Below, piece by piece: positions 44,059-54,702 of a stretch of 60,000 nt of DNA. The notes below the pieces were generated by a model. That model ran no database searches and was not told the origin of the DNA. It worked only from the letters and a program-made list of their open reading frames with translations. Origin of the DNA: Mesostigma viride (Eukaryota; Streptophyta; Mesostigmatophyceae; Mesostigmatales; Mesostigmataceae); NCBI GenBank assembly GCA_009746045.1, contig RPFO01000079.1:1384785-1444784 (forward strand), in the 5' to 3' direction. Position 1 is the first letter of the stretch; every line of letters begins with the position of its first letter. A program made the position numbers and the translations under genes.

Positions 44059-46043
44059 TTAATTAATTAATTAATTAAACTCGTGCTCCCGTTGGGGAGT
44101 CACGGAGCACCGAAGTGCTTTTAATCCCTGTGTGTGCACTACAGGAGAAAGGGCAGAGACCCCCAGTCTCCTTCATGCCAAAGGCATGCCACAGCTGCAA
44201 TCGGGCGCGGCTAGCTAAAAGGACAGGCTAACGATCCGGCAAACTGTGGGTGCAATAAGACCCATGTGAGCATATCATAGCAAGGAGCGTGGGCAAGTAA
44301 TCTGAACATAGCCAGGGCGTAGCATGGCTGTACTAGGACTAGGCTATGGCTGGTTGTGTACCGTGCGTTGGCGGCACGTGACTAGGTGTGTTGGCACAGC
44401 TAGGCAACATTCTAGGCATGGCTGCCTTAGCGGCAGTGACGCCAATGGTTACAAGCTAGGGCTATTGCTATTCTAGCCCGCTGGGGGCGTCCACATCTTG
44501 TGGTTGATCATCAGGTCCCCGCCCCTCCAGTACACCTTGGGCTTCTGGGGGTCCTGCTTATGGCGGAGGTATTCCGGCCACAGGTCGCGTCGCTGCTGTT
44601 GCTGAGCGGGGGTGAGGTCGTCATCCAGCGTCCAGGTGAGGTCGTGCAACCGCTTGCGACGAGAGAGGAACCGCTGCTTATCCTCAGGGGAGGAGAAGGT
44701 GAGTAGGACTGGTGGGGGAGCCGCCTTGTCCCGTGAGTGGGGAAGGCGGTGGCACCCACGCAGTTCTACCTCACCTACCAGGCCCATGAGGGTAAGAAGC
44801 TGGTTCTTGAGCTCGTCAGCAAGAGAGGTTGACGTCTCACCTGGCTTCTGGGGGAAGCGACGTAGCACCACTCGGCACTCGCGGCGAGCGCGATCGGTGA
44901 CCTCCCGTTGCTGGGCCTGGCGGTGGTCCTCCAGCTCCTGGAGCTTTGTGGCGATGGCGTCGGTGGTGGAGGCGGTCGCTGACCGCAGCAGGTCCGCGTA
45001 GGAGAGCGGCGGGAGGTCGCCAGCATCCTGCCGGGGTGGCTGGGATGCAATGGTGGCCGTCTGCTCCGCTATCTTGGGGACCTGTGTGGCCAGGGCCTCG
45101 GTGTGGGCGGTGATGGCCTCAAGCTTCTTCAGGAGCACGCCACACTTGCCCTCCACCTGGTTAAGGCGAGAGACAAGTGCCGCATGCGTTTCCGAAGCTT
45201 GTGCCGCGGTGTGCAGCGTCGTGAACTGGGGCTGGAGCTTGTGGACGACCTTGGTTTCCACGTTGGAGACCCGGGCCTCGACCGTGTTGAGCGTGGTGTT
45301 CAGCGATGTCAGCTGCTCGGCCAGCGGCCAGGTCACGTGCTCCTCCAGCACTGCGCGGATGTCATCCTTGCGGAGGGAGGAAGCCGAGGGGGCTGCCGGC
45401 TGTGCGGGGGCTGGGGTGCGGAGCGTGCGGGTGATGTCGATGAGGCGGAGCTGGAAATGGCTGGTCAAGATAGCCAGGCGTTGTTGTGCTTCGTTCATAG
45501 CATAGAGCCAGGACATGTCTCCATCGTAGTCAATAGCCCCCTTCACGAAGAGCTTCCGCTCCTGTTCGAGGAACTGGAGAACCTCAATGCATTCCTGCGG
45601 CGACAATTCTTGCCACCCGGTGAGGGAGAATCCTCGGTCGCCGGGGAGGAACTGGCGCCATTTGCGAGCGTGGCAGGGTTTCTTGGGCTCAGGCGAGGCG
45701 CTGGGAGATGGGGCTGCTGGCGGTGGGTTGGCAGGCCCAGACGGCTGGTTGGCGGGTAAGCCTGGCGGCGGAACAATGGCGAGGGCGAGAGGGTTGGGCT
45801 GGGCGCTGGGAAGCTGTGCCAGCTCCTTTTCCAGCCCTCGTTTTGCTTTGGTAGTCGTCATAGCTGGTCACGTGCGTAACTTTGTCTATACTGCGTGGCA
45901 GCCGTAACCGTTTATACTGGCAAGTGCGTCTTAGAAAGGCGCATCGAATGCAAGTGGTCTGACCGAATTTGGGGCTCAGACGCAAAAGATCTGAACTCCG
46001 CCGTCAGCCATACCGCCGTCAGCCATTTGCGTGTAAACAACTA
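44059..46043 (-). mobile_element. LINE alpha copy C3, intact ORF1-only element
   Basis: 1,985 bp bounded by an exact 11-bp duplication, TAGCGGTGCAA, at 44048-44058 and 46044-46054. On the minus strand: a 5' UTR of about 180 bp with two GCTGACGGCGG motifs, a complete ORF1, a 414-bp 3' UTR, the structured 3' end (CAAC hairpin at 44080-44107) and a TTAATTAATTAATTAATT tail. There is no ORF2 and no space for one. It lies inside the 12.6-kb LTR element and so is younger than it. Confidence 0.93.
44473..45861 (-). CDS. L1-type ORF1 protein, complete
   Basis: A 462-residue protein expected to trimerise, bind element RNA and act as a nucleic-acid chaperone. ATG at 45861 (MTTTKAKRG) is followed by a Pro/Ala-rich linker (about 30-60). 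A long heptad-like coiled coil runs through about 190-290 (LNTTLNTVEARVSNVETKVV, LVSRLNQVEGKCGVLLKKLE). An RRM-like stretch follows at about 335-410 (RVVLRRFPQKPGE, PPPVLLTFSSPEDKQRFL). The C-terminal domain has DDDLTPAQQQQRRDLWPEYL and WRGGDLMINHK, the layout of L1 ORF1p. Two other copies in the window are broken, so this may be the most recent insertion. Unusually, no ORF2 follows; replication would need RT in trans. Confidence 0.88.
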   Translation of the reverse strand: MTTTKAKRGLEKELAQLPSAQPNPLALAIVPPPGLPANQPSGPANPPPAAPSPSASPEPKKPCHARKWRQFLPGDRGFSLTGWQELSPQECIEVLQFLEQERKLFVKGAIDYDGDMSWLYAMNEAQQRLAILTSHFQLRLIDITRTLRTPAPAQPAAPSASSLRKDDIRAVLEEHVTWPLAEQLTSLNTTLNTVEARVSNVETKVVHKLQPQFTTLHTAAQASETHAALVSRLNQVEGKCGVLLKKLEAITAHTEALATQVPKIAEQTATIASQPPRQDAGDLPPLSYADLLRSATASTTDAIATKLQELEDHRQAQQREVTDRARRECRVVLRRFPQKPGETSTSLADELKNQLLTLMGLVGEVELRGCHRLPHSRDKAAPPPVLLTFSSPEDKQRFLSRRKRLHDLTWTLDDDLTPAQQQQRRDLWPEYLRHKQDPQKPKVYWRGGDLMINHKMWTPPAG

Positions 46044-46054
46044 TAGCGGTGCAA

Positions 46055-46925
46055 CCGGCAGCCCAAAGTAGGCTACCCAAGACCGATCGCCAATGCAGCA
46101 GCTAGTAGAGATGCGAGCCCAAAAGGGAAGGGTGCGGAAACTTGCTATCTGTCTCGCGTAGGTATTATCTCCTGACAAGATTCACAAGTTCGCACCTACT
46201 CTTATGCATCACTGGACCAAGAAGGCCAGTCATAGGGCGAGTGACCAAGTCAAGGACACGCTTGTTACAATGATGGGCATACAAGTCATGTAACCAGTAG
46301 ACCAGCAGGGCAGATAGGAGGCACATAGAGGCGCCACTGCAGGGGATCTTCCTTTCCTAACACATAGAGAAAGCCACTTGGGAATCTACAAGGGTATCGA
46401 CCAAACTCTTGTGGGTGGGACGCAGTAGCAGCAAGTGCCTCATGCAGGCTCAGTAGCGTTAAACCGACTAATTAGCGTTCCATGTCAAAGGTAGGGGTAG
46501 CAGCAGTCGTATCTTAGTACTGCAGCAACAACTTTGCCAAACAATAGAGGACCTGAAGGCTCTACAGCACAGTAGAGTTTACCGGCTCTGGTAGACACAT
46601 GACTATATAAAGTGGAACATGGAGTAAATTTTTCAGTTCCTTCCCCCCCACAAAGCCAATAGGTGTGCCCTCACACTAGGGTTAAGGGACAGCCCCACAT
46701 GGGAGAGAAGAACAGACATGCAAACAGCAGTGTGCAAAAGGTAGTAGGCATACAATTCAGCGTCTGGGACATGGGTAGGGTGTGCACTATCCTTAAACTA
46801 CTACACATGCATTGTAGCACAAAACGAGGAGGTGGGTAGGCGGGAGTCTGTTCATAAAAACTTAAGACTCATCAGCAACAACCATATACCTATAGTAAGT
46901 TCAATTTCATCCCAGGTAACACCTG
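46055..46925. other. Internal part of the LTR element without coding signal
   Basis: Between the LINE insertion and the protease remnant, where RT would be expected in the minus-strand order. No RT, RNase H or integrase motif is visible in any frame. Confidence 0.5.
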
Positions 46926-47500
46926 CTATCGCAATAGGATCTGTACACGTACAGAATTTGGTAGGTGAGTCCGCCATTTCCACCACCAATTGGAGAAACA
47001 CACACCATAAATAACCATGATCCTTAAATTCATCACGAGCCTGGTATCCATTGTAAATTCATCACGAGACACTAATACATCCAATAGGGGACATACGGTA
47101 GGTTCAGATATAGGCACAAAAGTAGTATCAACCAAGGACTTTTCAACTTTGTAGGGGCGATCGGGTATCCCATAATAAGTACCATCAGGGAACCAGACAA
47201 CCATGGTACAGAAATTAGTAGTAATAAACGTAATAGCTGGGTGCCCCTCTAATCCTAATAATTAGTGATGGGGCCTATGGTAGCCACAAGACTGATAGGG
47301 CGACCTTGTATCATCCGGGGTGAAATGACCGTACCAGAGTAATGGCTAGTACGTCCATCAGAATAATGCACGTTGATAGGAGCACGATGTGGGGTAGGGG
47401 TTAAACCTAATCTCTAAACTAGCCTTGCTCACAAGGAAGCTAGTTACCCCAGTATCCATAAGAACCAACAATACATCAAGAAGGTCATCACAATGTAGGA
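46926..47500 (-). pseudogene. Aspartic protease remnant of the LTR element
   Basis: Minus-strand pieces in changing frames: MDTGVTSFLVSKA (about 47465-47420), INVHYSDGRTSHYSGTV with MIQGRPISLVATIGPI (about 47375-47260), then VVWFPDGTYYG (about 47205). These align in order with VDTGASTSFIN, VNVTYSDGRKS and VVWFPDGSFW in the pol gene at 2205-6158, so the two LTR elements are related. The active-site Asp-Thr-Gly is present but frame breaks make it non-functional. Confidence 0.8.
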
Positions 47501-47723
47501 AAGGGTCCACAACGGTAGAAGGAACAGTAACTTAGACCACCGTTTAAAAACATCAGGAGTCTAACACATAGTGGTAAGGTATTGTCAGCATCCACAGTAG
47601 TAATAAATACTTGCAAGCAAAAGTTTTCAAATTATGTGTTCGTAGACAGTGTAATGGTAAGTGCACCGACATCAAGAGTGATCGGGGTGTCAGCAATAGA
47701 AGACGAACCAGTATCACATATAT

Positions 47724-48763
47724 CTAGTTCTTCAACGTAGGAGGATTCTTCCTCATAATAGTAGCTAGTTCAGACGTGATACAGGTAGTAAGGTAGTGTG
47801 GAACTAGCACTGAATCAGGTAGGCGCCACCTATTATGGTTTTGCCAGGACTCAGAATTCTGAGTTAGTAGCATGACAAAGGTAAAGAATTGTTGGGGAGT
47901 AGACATCCAACTTAGGGATATTAGCAAACAAAGGTAGAGAGGGGGGCTTAGGGGGTGGGCACGGTCATATGTACCAATAGGCCCACCATCCTCATCCGAT
48001 ACAAAGGGAGGTAAGAACCTGGGGCTGGGATAGGTTTTAACCAGAGGGTTGGAAGGGGCCACAGCCTCAGGAGCATGACCATACATGTATGGAATAGTAT
48101 ATTCTTCCCTAACAGACGAGTAGGCGTAGTGGTCATAATTCTTATCATGTAAGGGCATGGTACTAAAATCACTATTTTTTTCTAATTCAGCCACACGCGA
48201 AGGAGCTTGTGCAGCCTCATAAGCGGTATCAGGGTAGGACCAGGCGACAGGGGGACGTTGGGCACAACGCTGGGACGACCACTAGGGCCCATAGGAGCCT
48301 GACTGCGACCCAAACCATAAGGAGGCACATATGAGGTAGTAATAACAGAAGGAGCAGTAGGGACAACACGAACTGCAGTAGTAGGAGCTGCATTATCAGT
48401 AGGGGCTGCTGTAGCCACTGGGGCTGGGGTATAGGTAGGGGGAAGGGATGCTTCCCTTTGAGCCCTAGTAACACGTACCCGCTCCTCATAAGTTAGAGGG
48501 GCTCCAGAAGGGGTACGACGCAAGTAGAAGGAAGGGGTAGCAGGAGGTAATATTCTAGTACGTAGGGAATCACCTTGAGGGGGAAGATGGTGCACATTAT
48601 CCAATGAGTCCCGTCTAGTATTAACATTATTAGTAGAAGGTAAATCCGTGTTAGTGGACATCTCCACCATATTACCTGACATACGTAGGGAAATAGGTGA
48701 CATACCACCACCCAGAGAATGATTAGAAGCCATTATGGAAAAATAAGGTAAAGTTATGAACAA
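47724..48763 (-). pseudogene. Gag-like remnant of the LTR element
   Basis: Two overlapping minus-strand frames (48763-48182 and 48194-47724) together resemble a Gag: a Pro/Ser/Thr/Ala-rich N-terminal part (LPPTYTPAPVATAAPTD, PPYGLGRSQAP), then a Trp/Phe-containing part (FFTFVMLLTQNSESWQNHN). They lie just upstream of the protease remnant in the element's direction, as expected. No CCHC zinc knuckle was found. A second, similar Pro/Ala-rich minus-strand frame lies at 49798-49352. Confidence 0.55.
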
Positions 48764-50438
48764 GGTACATGAAAGTAGGAAGATGCCTTAAAAAGTAAGT
48801 AAAAGAAAACAACAAAGGTAGTCACAAAAGAAAACACTCAACCACCAAAATGGGTAAGAAATCATAAAGCAGAAAAGTTACATGCAACCACTCCACTGAG
48901 TAGGAAATAATAATTTACTCTTTCTTTGTAACCGTAATGGACAAGGAACCAAATGTTATAGGGGTTCTAATGTTTAGGGGTTTGCATTCAGGTAACTATC
49001 TATTGTGCCCCCTCCCCTTACATCAACAAGGAAAATCCTTGTATAAGAGTGGGGAGGAAAAACCACATGAGGAGAATCACGTGACATAAGAGTTGTCAAA
49101 CAGGATGGTGGGGGAAAAATCAAGGGCAGCAAGATCTACAACACCGAGATCCAACTGCTTATGAGGTAGGAGAAAGGGTAAAGTTATGAAGGCTAGTGAG
49201 TAAAAACAGCCACACAATGAAGGTGAGTACGCACAAACTAAGGGGTATAGCCTTATAATCTGGCTTGGGTATATAACGAATACATTTAGGGATGGTTAAG
49301 CTCGGGAAGGTGCGAGGGATCGTAGCTATATAGCCATAGGGCCACTTTCTTCTACTGACACAAAGCGTGGAAGAAACCAAGGTTGGGCATAGATAGGGTA
49401 GGTTGTAGGAAGGGTAGAAGTATAGTGACAGGGGGAGGACGTATTGGCTCACTGGCCCGTTGCTGGGCAGCCCTAACCTTAGGGGTATCAGTAGGGTTAC
49501 CTTGTACATTGAAGGCAGGGGTAGGGGAAGACCGATCAGGTTTCATAGGCAATGGTAGGCTGCGCAAAAGGGCAGGAGGACGCATGGGGACGGCAGTAGG
49601 TCTACCAGAAGGACCTATATAGGAGCATGCGTACGACCATTTACTTGTAGGTGCCACACCCAACAGGGTAGGAGCAGCAACAGAAGCTGGGGCAGGGTTA
49701 GTAGACGTAGGAGGGAGCTGCCCGTGTGCAGCACTAGCTAACCTAGCATGCTGACGTACTTCATAGGTAGTGGTGCACCAATAGGCGTAGGGGTGCATCC
49801 ATAGGCGTACGATTACCTAAGTGGTACGCAGGGGTCAAGGGAGACTCGGTAGGAAGCCTAGACATCACTGCCTGTGGGGTAAGGTATCCATGGACTCACG
49901 CTTACGGCTTATTACCAACAGGGGTAGCATAAACATGGGTAGAAGGAAGATGTGTACTAGTAGGGTCACTACCACTAGCACTAGCACGATGATTGATAGC
50001 GGGTAAAACGCGACCAGGGGAAGATTGAGAGACCATTTGTAAGAGAAGGTGCTATTTTACTTTTCCTTAAACAAGGTAGTAGGAATTAAGGGTAAAAGAA
50101 CCAAAGTCAATACAAGGACGCTATCTGGGATACGAGTACTAGACGTAGGATACTGGTTGGGGAAACATGCCACGGGTGGTAGAGTGGGGAGGCATTGCAA
50201 GGGTAGACGCTACCTTACTAGGCAGGGCGAGGGTAGTCGGGGGATGGGCAGGAGGACGTATCACAACCCAACCACAACTACAAGTAGGTAGGGAATCCGT
50301 CTCTAGTAATAGTAATAATGATTATGATAATAATAATAATAGTAGCACCAGGTTTATACTACCTAGGGAGGCAAATCTAGGAACTGCAAGAGGTTCCCCT
50401 AGAAAAGGACCATGACAGACGCGATAAAAGAAAGGAAG
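48764..50438. other. 5' part of the LTR element, mostly non-coding
   Basis: Holds the Pro/Ala-rich minus-strand frame at 49798-49352 and a short AAT-rich run near 50306-50342. Nothing else is recognised. Confidence 0.4.
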
Positions 50439-52365
50439 TTCATGTCCCACGTAGCTCCCACAAAAACCAGCATCTTCATTAAAAACAATAAGTGGAAGCA
50501 TACATGTGACACGTTTGACATGCCCGGAGGCACGCCGTTCAAGGCCCTTCATGAAGTACGTTGCCCTAGAGGCAACCAAGACAAGGGTGGGTGGGTGGGG
50601 AGCAAAGAAAGAGGCCGACAAAACCAGCCAGAGCGGCTTTTAGTCGCAAAACCTCCCTTATCCCTAGCTAACTGACGTCATTAAACCCTTATGTTCAGTG
50701 ATGCTAGTAAGACGCTAACCGTACAGACCGGGGGTAGAATATCCCGAATCTGCACGGCTAGTATTAAATAATGCGTAGGTTGTTCTTTTCAGGGGCACTG
50801 CACCTCACGCCCCGTTCCGCCCGGGTATAATCAACCCAAGCGCGGAACGCACATTTTATTTAATTCATTTTTCAACCATGCACTATACTGCATCTACTAA
50901 TCACAAAAGCTCTAGCCAAACAGCTACGAGAAAACACTACGACCTATAAGCCGCTCATCCAGCGGCCTCTTGTTCCCGCATTCACGTATAGAAGAAACTC
51001 CGTTCAAAGAACCCCGATTCATGTCCCACGTAGCTCCCACAAAAACCAGCATCTTCATTTAAAACAATAAGTGGAAGCATACATGTGACACGTTTGACAT
51101 GCCCGGAGGCACGCCGTTCAAGGCCCTTCATGAAGTACGTTGCCCAATCACCCCCGCCCTGGCTTTCCCTTGAAGCCGCACTCCACCTTGCTCGTTGTCA
51201 CAAGTGACCGCCCTGCCGCAAAACGGGAGCCCCCCCACATCGGGAGGCGTGTGCCCGGCGGCTGTGGATGCATGGCCAGGCCCAAAAAGGCCCAGCGCAT
51301 TTGCACTGCGATTGCGCACGGCCAGCCTATCATGACCCCTCTCGGGGCCCCGAGTCGGTACCGCTATGGCCGTCTCCCCATAGACCCGGGGTGCTTCGAG
51401 AAAAAACGTGGACCTAGCCCAGGCCCCGCCAGCCCGGATGCCCGAGGCCACAGCCCCAGGCACCTGGCTGAACGAGAGTCCGTTCAGCCAAGACCGCATT
51501 CCCCCCCGAGGTTTCTATGCGTGGGGAAAAAATTTCTAGCTTAGGCGCTTTTCCCATCGCCGTCCCCAGCCCCAACCCCCCCCCCTCGGCGGAAGGCAAT
51601 TGCAAAGTTTGCTGGCCAGCAGCAATTTCCGAAGAAAAAGCCTCAGCAGGCCGCGGACCGAGACACGGGTCGCCAGTGCCAGCCATCCGGCTCCAACCCG
51701 GGGTGCAAGCATCCCCAGGTACGGAGCACCAGCTCGCGCACTGGGCCGACCAAGCGACAGTTGAGCACCTGTCACGGCACCCGGCCCACCAAAGACCCCA
51801 AGCTGGGGAAAAGGTGCGGACCGGAGGTAATCATTTTCTTTTCTTTTATTTAACCGGCCGAGGAACTACGCCTGGCTGGTTAACAACTGGAAGTCTCACC
51901 ACTGGCCAAGTGGCCGGTGCAACCAGTGCTTTTGGGATTTTGCTCCGCAGCACCCATAGCTGCGGCTGCCGCCGCAACGACAACGAGCAAAGAAAGAGGC
52001 CGACAAAACCAGCCAGAGCGGCTTTTAGTCGCAAAACCTCCCTTATCCCTAGCTAACTGACGTCATTAAACCCTTATGTTCAGTGATGCTAGTAAGACGC
52101 TAACCGTACAGACCGGGGGTAGAATATCCCGAATCTGCACGGCTAGTATTAAATAATGCGTAGGTTGTTCTTTTCAGGGGCACTGCACCTCACGCCCCGT
52201 TCCGCCCGGGTATAATCAACCCAAGCGCGGAACGCACATTTTATTTAATTCATTTTTCAACCATGCACTATACTGCATCTACTAATCACAAAAGCTCTAG
52301 CCAAACAGCTACGAGAAAACACTACGACCTATAAGCCGCTCATCCAGCGGCCTCTTGTTCCCGCA
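50439..52365. repeat. Tandem duplication inside the LTR element
   Basis: Copy A (50439-50980, 542 bp) and copy B (51018-52365) match almost perfectly at both ends (50439-50566 with 51018-51145, and 50600-50980 with 51985-52365), separated by 37 bp. Copy A has 33 bp in the middle, where copy B has 839 bp (51146-51984). Confidence 0.93.
51146..51984. other. GC-rich 839-bp segment replacing 33 bp in repeat copy B
   Basis: Clearly richer in G and C than its surroundings, with no target duplication or terminal repeats and with protein-like but unrecognised open frames on both strands. It could be a captured host fragment. Its ends are fixed by comparison with copy A. Confidence 0.7.
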
Positions 52366-53340
52366 ACTAACAAAAGCGTCAGAAAATAAAAACCATGGTA
52401 TATAACGCAGGACGCACCACTGATATGGGAGTCGTTGAAAGATGGCGCCCGAATGGTCGTCGATGACCAACGCCGTAGCCGAGGAACTCCTGCTGTGGGG
52501 TACAACACAAACCACAGGGGTCTAAACGTAGGCACATACATCCAAGCGTAAAACTGAGTGGAAGGCGAAGAACAACGTTCTAGCATCGGCGACTAGCCGA
52601 ATCTATTCCTAGGCAAGGTGTACAAGTACTAGCACTGCGTGCTGACCGACTTTACTCCTAATGAACGCATAGGAGGCACATGAGGTGGAGGAGGCGTCGA
52701 GATTTCATTGAGTGTAGGGGGAAATTATAATTTCCTTTCCTCCCCCCCTAAGAAGGTAGAGCTATCAAGCACGGTTGACAACATTAATGTAAAGGATAAT
52801 TGAGCTTCATACGGTAGGGGTAGACGATGACTGACGAACCCCACGAGGGGTCTCAACTTGGGGTCGTGTATGATAGACAGTAGAATTTAATGAAGATACA
52901 TTCCAGTTAGCATTCATACATTAATAGGATAAAGAATCGCAGACAGGTACAAAAGGTGTAGAAAACAAGAACGCTAATCGTCCCACTACATGTGCCAAGA
53001 CAGCACCCAGCAAACCGATGATAAGTAGGCCAACACCGGACCAGCAACCCTACTGGTGCCGGAACTGAAACAGCAACCCTAATTATGCAAAATGCGTAGG
53101 ATCTAAGGACAGAATAGGTAATATATCTATCTATGCACACAGCCCGCGGCGATCAAGTCTAACTTCGTCTAGAAGGTGTCCTGGACTGCAGGCAGCACGG
53201 TATCTAGGCGTCTAACAGGCGACTCGACCATTACCTGTTAAATTGTCGTCATCATTGCAGGCAGCGCCGTCTAGGTCGCGGGGTGCCAACGCCGTGTATA
53301 TAGATTGTTATGGAGAGCTTTGTCGGGGTTCCCTAAACTA
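52366..53340. other. Leader region of the LTR element
   Basis: Lies between the primer-binding site and the duplicated block in minus-strand order. AT-rich, no coding frame. Confidence 0.4.
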
Positions 53341-53358
53341 ACTCCTCCGCGATACCAT
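53341..53358 (-). promoter_or_regulatory. tRNA primer-binding site
   Basis: On the minus strand the LTR end GTAACA is followed by A, then TGGTATCGCGGAGGAG. TGG is the usual complement of a tRNA 3' CCA. I cannot say which tRNA supplies the primer. Confidence 0.75.
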
Positions 53359-53991
53359 TGTTACGACCCGGTTCCGGACCTCCACCTCGACCCCAGGATC
53401 TGACCTGTCCTAGCCCGTGTGACTAACTAACCCGGTAGAAGAAGGAACCCTGTTTTGCTTTCTGAAAGATCGTTAAACTCCCGACTCTAATGCTTTCCGA
53501 TAATTGTTTCCATACTAAGCCATTGACACATTTACTTAGACATTACTGGCAATAACGTACATCCATGGTTCGACTAGCTATAACAAGCCATATCAAAGGT
53601 CGAACTGTCAACACAAGGAAAGTGCAACACCTAAATTGGCCGAAAGACTCGTGCGTGCTCGGGCAAAACATGGCCCTCGCCCGTACGATCACAGGTAGGT
53701 TAGATCTACGCACTCTAATGCCACGTGGGGCGGCGCTGGTCCAGACCACACAGAGTGCCAACGGTCCAGGCCCTAAAGTACGCAGCGCGGCGCGACTGCA
53801 CCGGCCCACAATACTGAACAATTGATATGTCACTGGACCAGGTAACAACCAGTCAAAAGGGTCCTAACCGCACGTAAACGTAGGAACGACAACAGCCGTA
53901 ACCACGGATTGTTTCGGAGTAGCTGAGGCTACCAAGAACGTAAGGCCTCTATTTACGGCCGTAATAACACAGTTTGTTACGCGCCGTAACA
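53359..53991 (-). repeat. 5' LTR of the 12.6-kb element
   Basis: 633 bp, with the same TGTTAC/GTAACA ends as its partner. Followed by the target duplication ATGAG. Confidence 0.95.
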
Positions 53992-54020
53992 ATGAGATTC
54001 TCCATGAGTGCAAGCTCATA

Positions 54021-54702
54021 ATTAATTAATTAATTAGACTCGTGAGCACTCCCGTTGGGGAGTCACGGAGCATTAACCCCGATGGATGGATGGGTGGGTG
54101 CAAGCAGTCCTACCGGTCTAGTCTATCTACATCGGCTACATACTACATCTATCTAACAACATTCTAACGACAACATCTATCTAGGCAGCCGCACGCTGCC
54201 CTAGGGGGCTATCTGGCGTGCCTCCCACGAGATTGCACACGCGGGCGCTTCCCCACTGGGGGGGGCTCGTTGTCCTCTATGACCCGGGCCCACTTGGCCT
54301 TGTCCATCATCTTCTTCCAAATCACGGAGAGGCCTAGGCCCCCCATGTCCTCTACTAGCTGTTCTTTGAAGGTGCGGGCCTTGCGGCGTCTAACATCACT
54401 GGGCCCAGCCCACGTCAGGAGGTGCCGGCCAGGCTGGGCTGGTCGCAGTCCTGCGGGGGGGCCACGTGAGGTGTCTACTCTGGTTGGTGCGAGCTAGGTG
54501 CCCTACTAGCTGCAGGCGTCGTTGCTTAATGGTGCTGGTGATATAGGGCATGCCCTGGTACAGGTCCTCATTGCGAACATGAGCAGCATAGCCTACTCTG
54601 TAAATGGATCGCAGCATGCTGGTGACCGCGCCGTCCAGCTTGCGGGCCAGGTCGGCGGTGAGGGTCCACGTCTCGGCTCCATACGTGAGAACAGGAAGGA
54701 CG
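54021..54702 (-). mobile_element. LINE delta copy 2 with an ORF2 C-terminus
   Basis: Bounded by AGCTCATA at 54013-54020 and 54703-54710, interrupting Penelope-like copy 1. On the minus strand it encodes the C-terminal part of a LINE reverse transcriptase protein, then a 3' UTR with GATGG repeats and GGGGTTAATGCTCC, the CGTG/CACG hairpin and a TAATTAATTAATTAAT tail. Its last 30 or so bases are almost those of LINE alpha. The hairpin has an inserted four-base AGCA (54045-54048). Confidence 0.85.
54396..54702 (-). pseudogene. C-terminal fragment of a LINE ORF2 (reverse transcriptase) protein
   Basis: Reads VLPVLTYGAETWTLTADLAR, then SMLRSIYRV, NEDLYQGMPYITSTIKQRRL and GHLART. This is the region after the RT domain in many LINE proteins (the LTYGSETW...R.IL...RRL.WFGH pattern). 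Fragment only, 5' truncated by insertion. The same open frame continues upstream into Penelope-like copy 1 by chance (INCARLLANLYLYTYE). A related fragment is at 32210-32400. It is the only clear RT-type LINE coding sequence with an alpha-like 3' end in the window. Confidence 0.8.

Larger units (their letters stand above)
41398..53991 (-). mobile_element. 12.6-kb degenerate Ty3/gypsy-like LTR element
   Basis: Two 633-bp LTRs (41398-42030 and 53359-53991), both TGTTAC...GTAACA, flanked by the 5-bp duplication ATGAG (41393-41397 and 53992-53996). Polypurine tract and primer-binding site place its 5' end on the right. Gag-like and protease remnants lie at 46.9-48.8 kb. I found no RT, RNase H or integrase, so it is probably non-autonomous. 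A full LINE alpha copy (44059-46043) sits inside, and it holds a tandem duplication with an 839-bp foreign-looking segment. Outside its target duplication the interrupted Penelope-like sequence is continuous, which confirms the boundaries. Confidence 0.93.
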
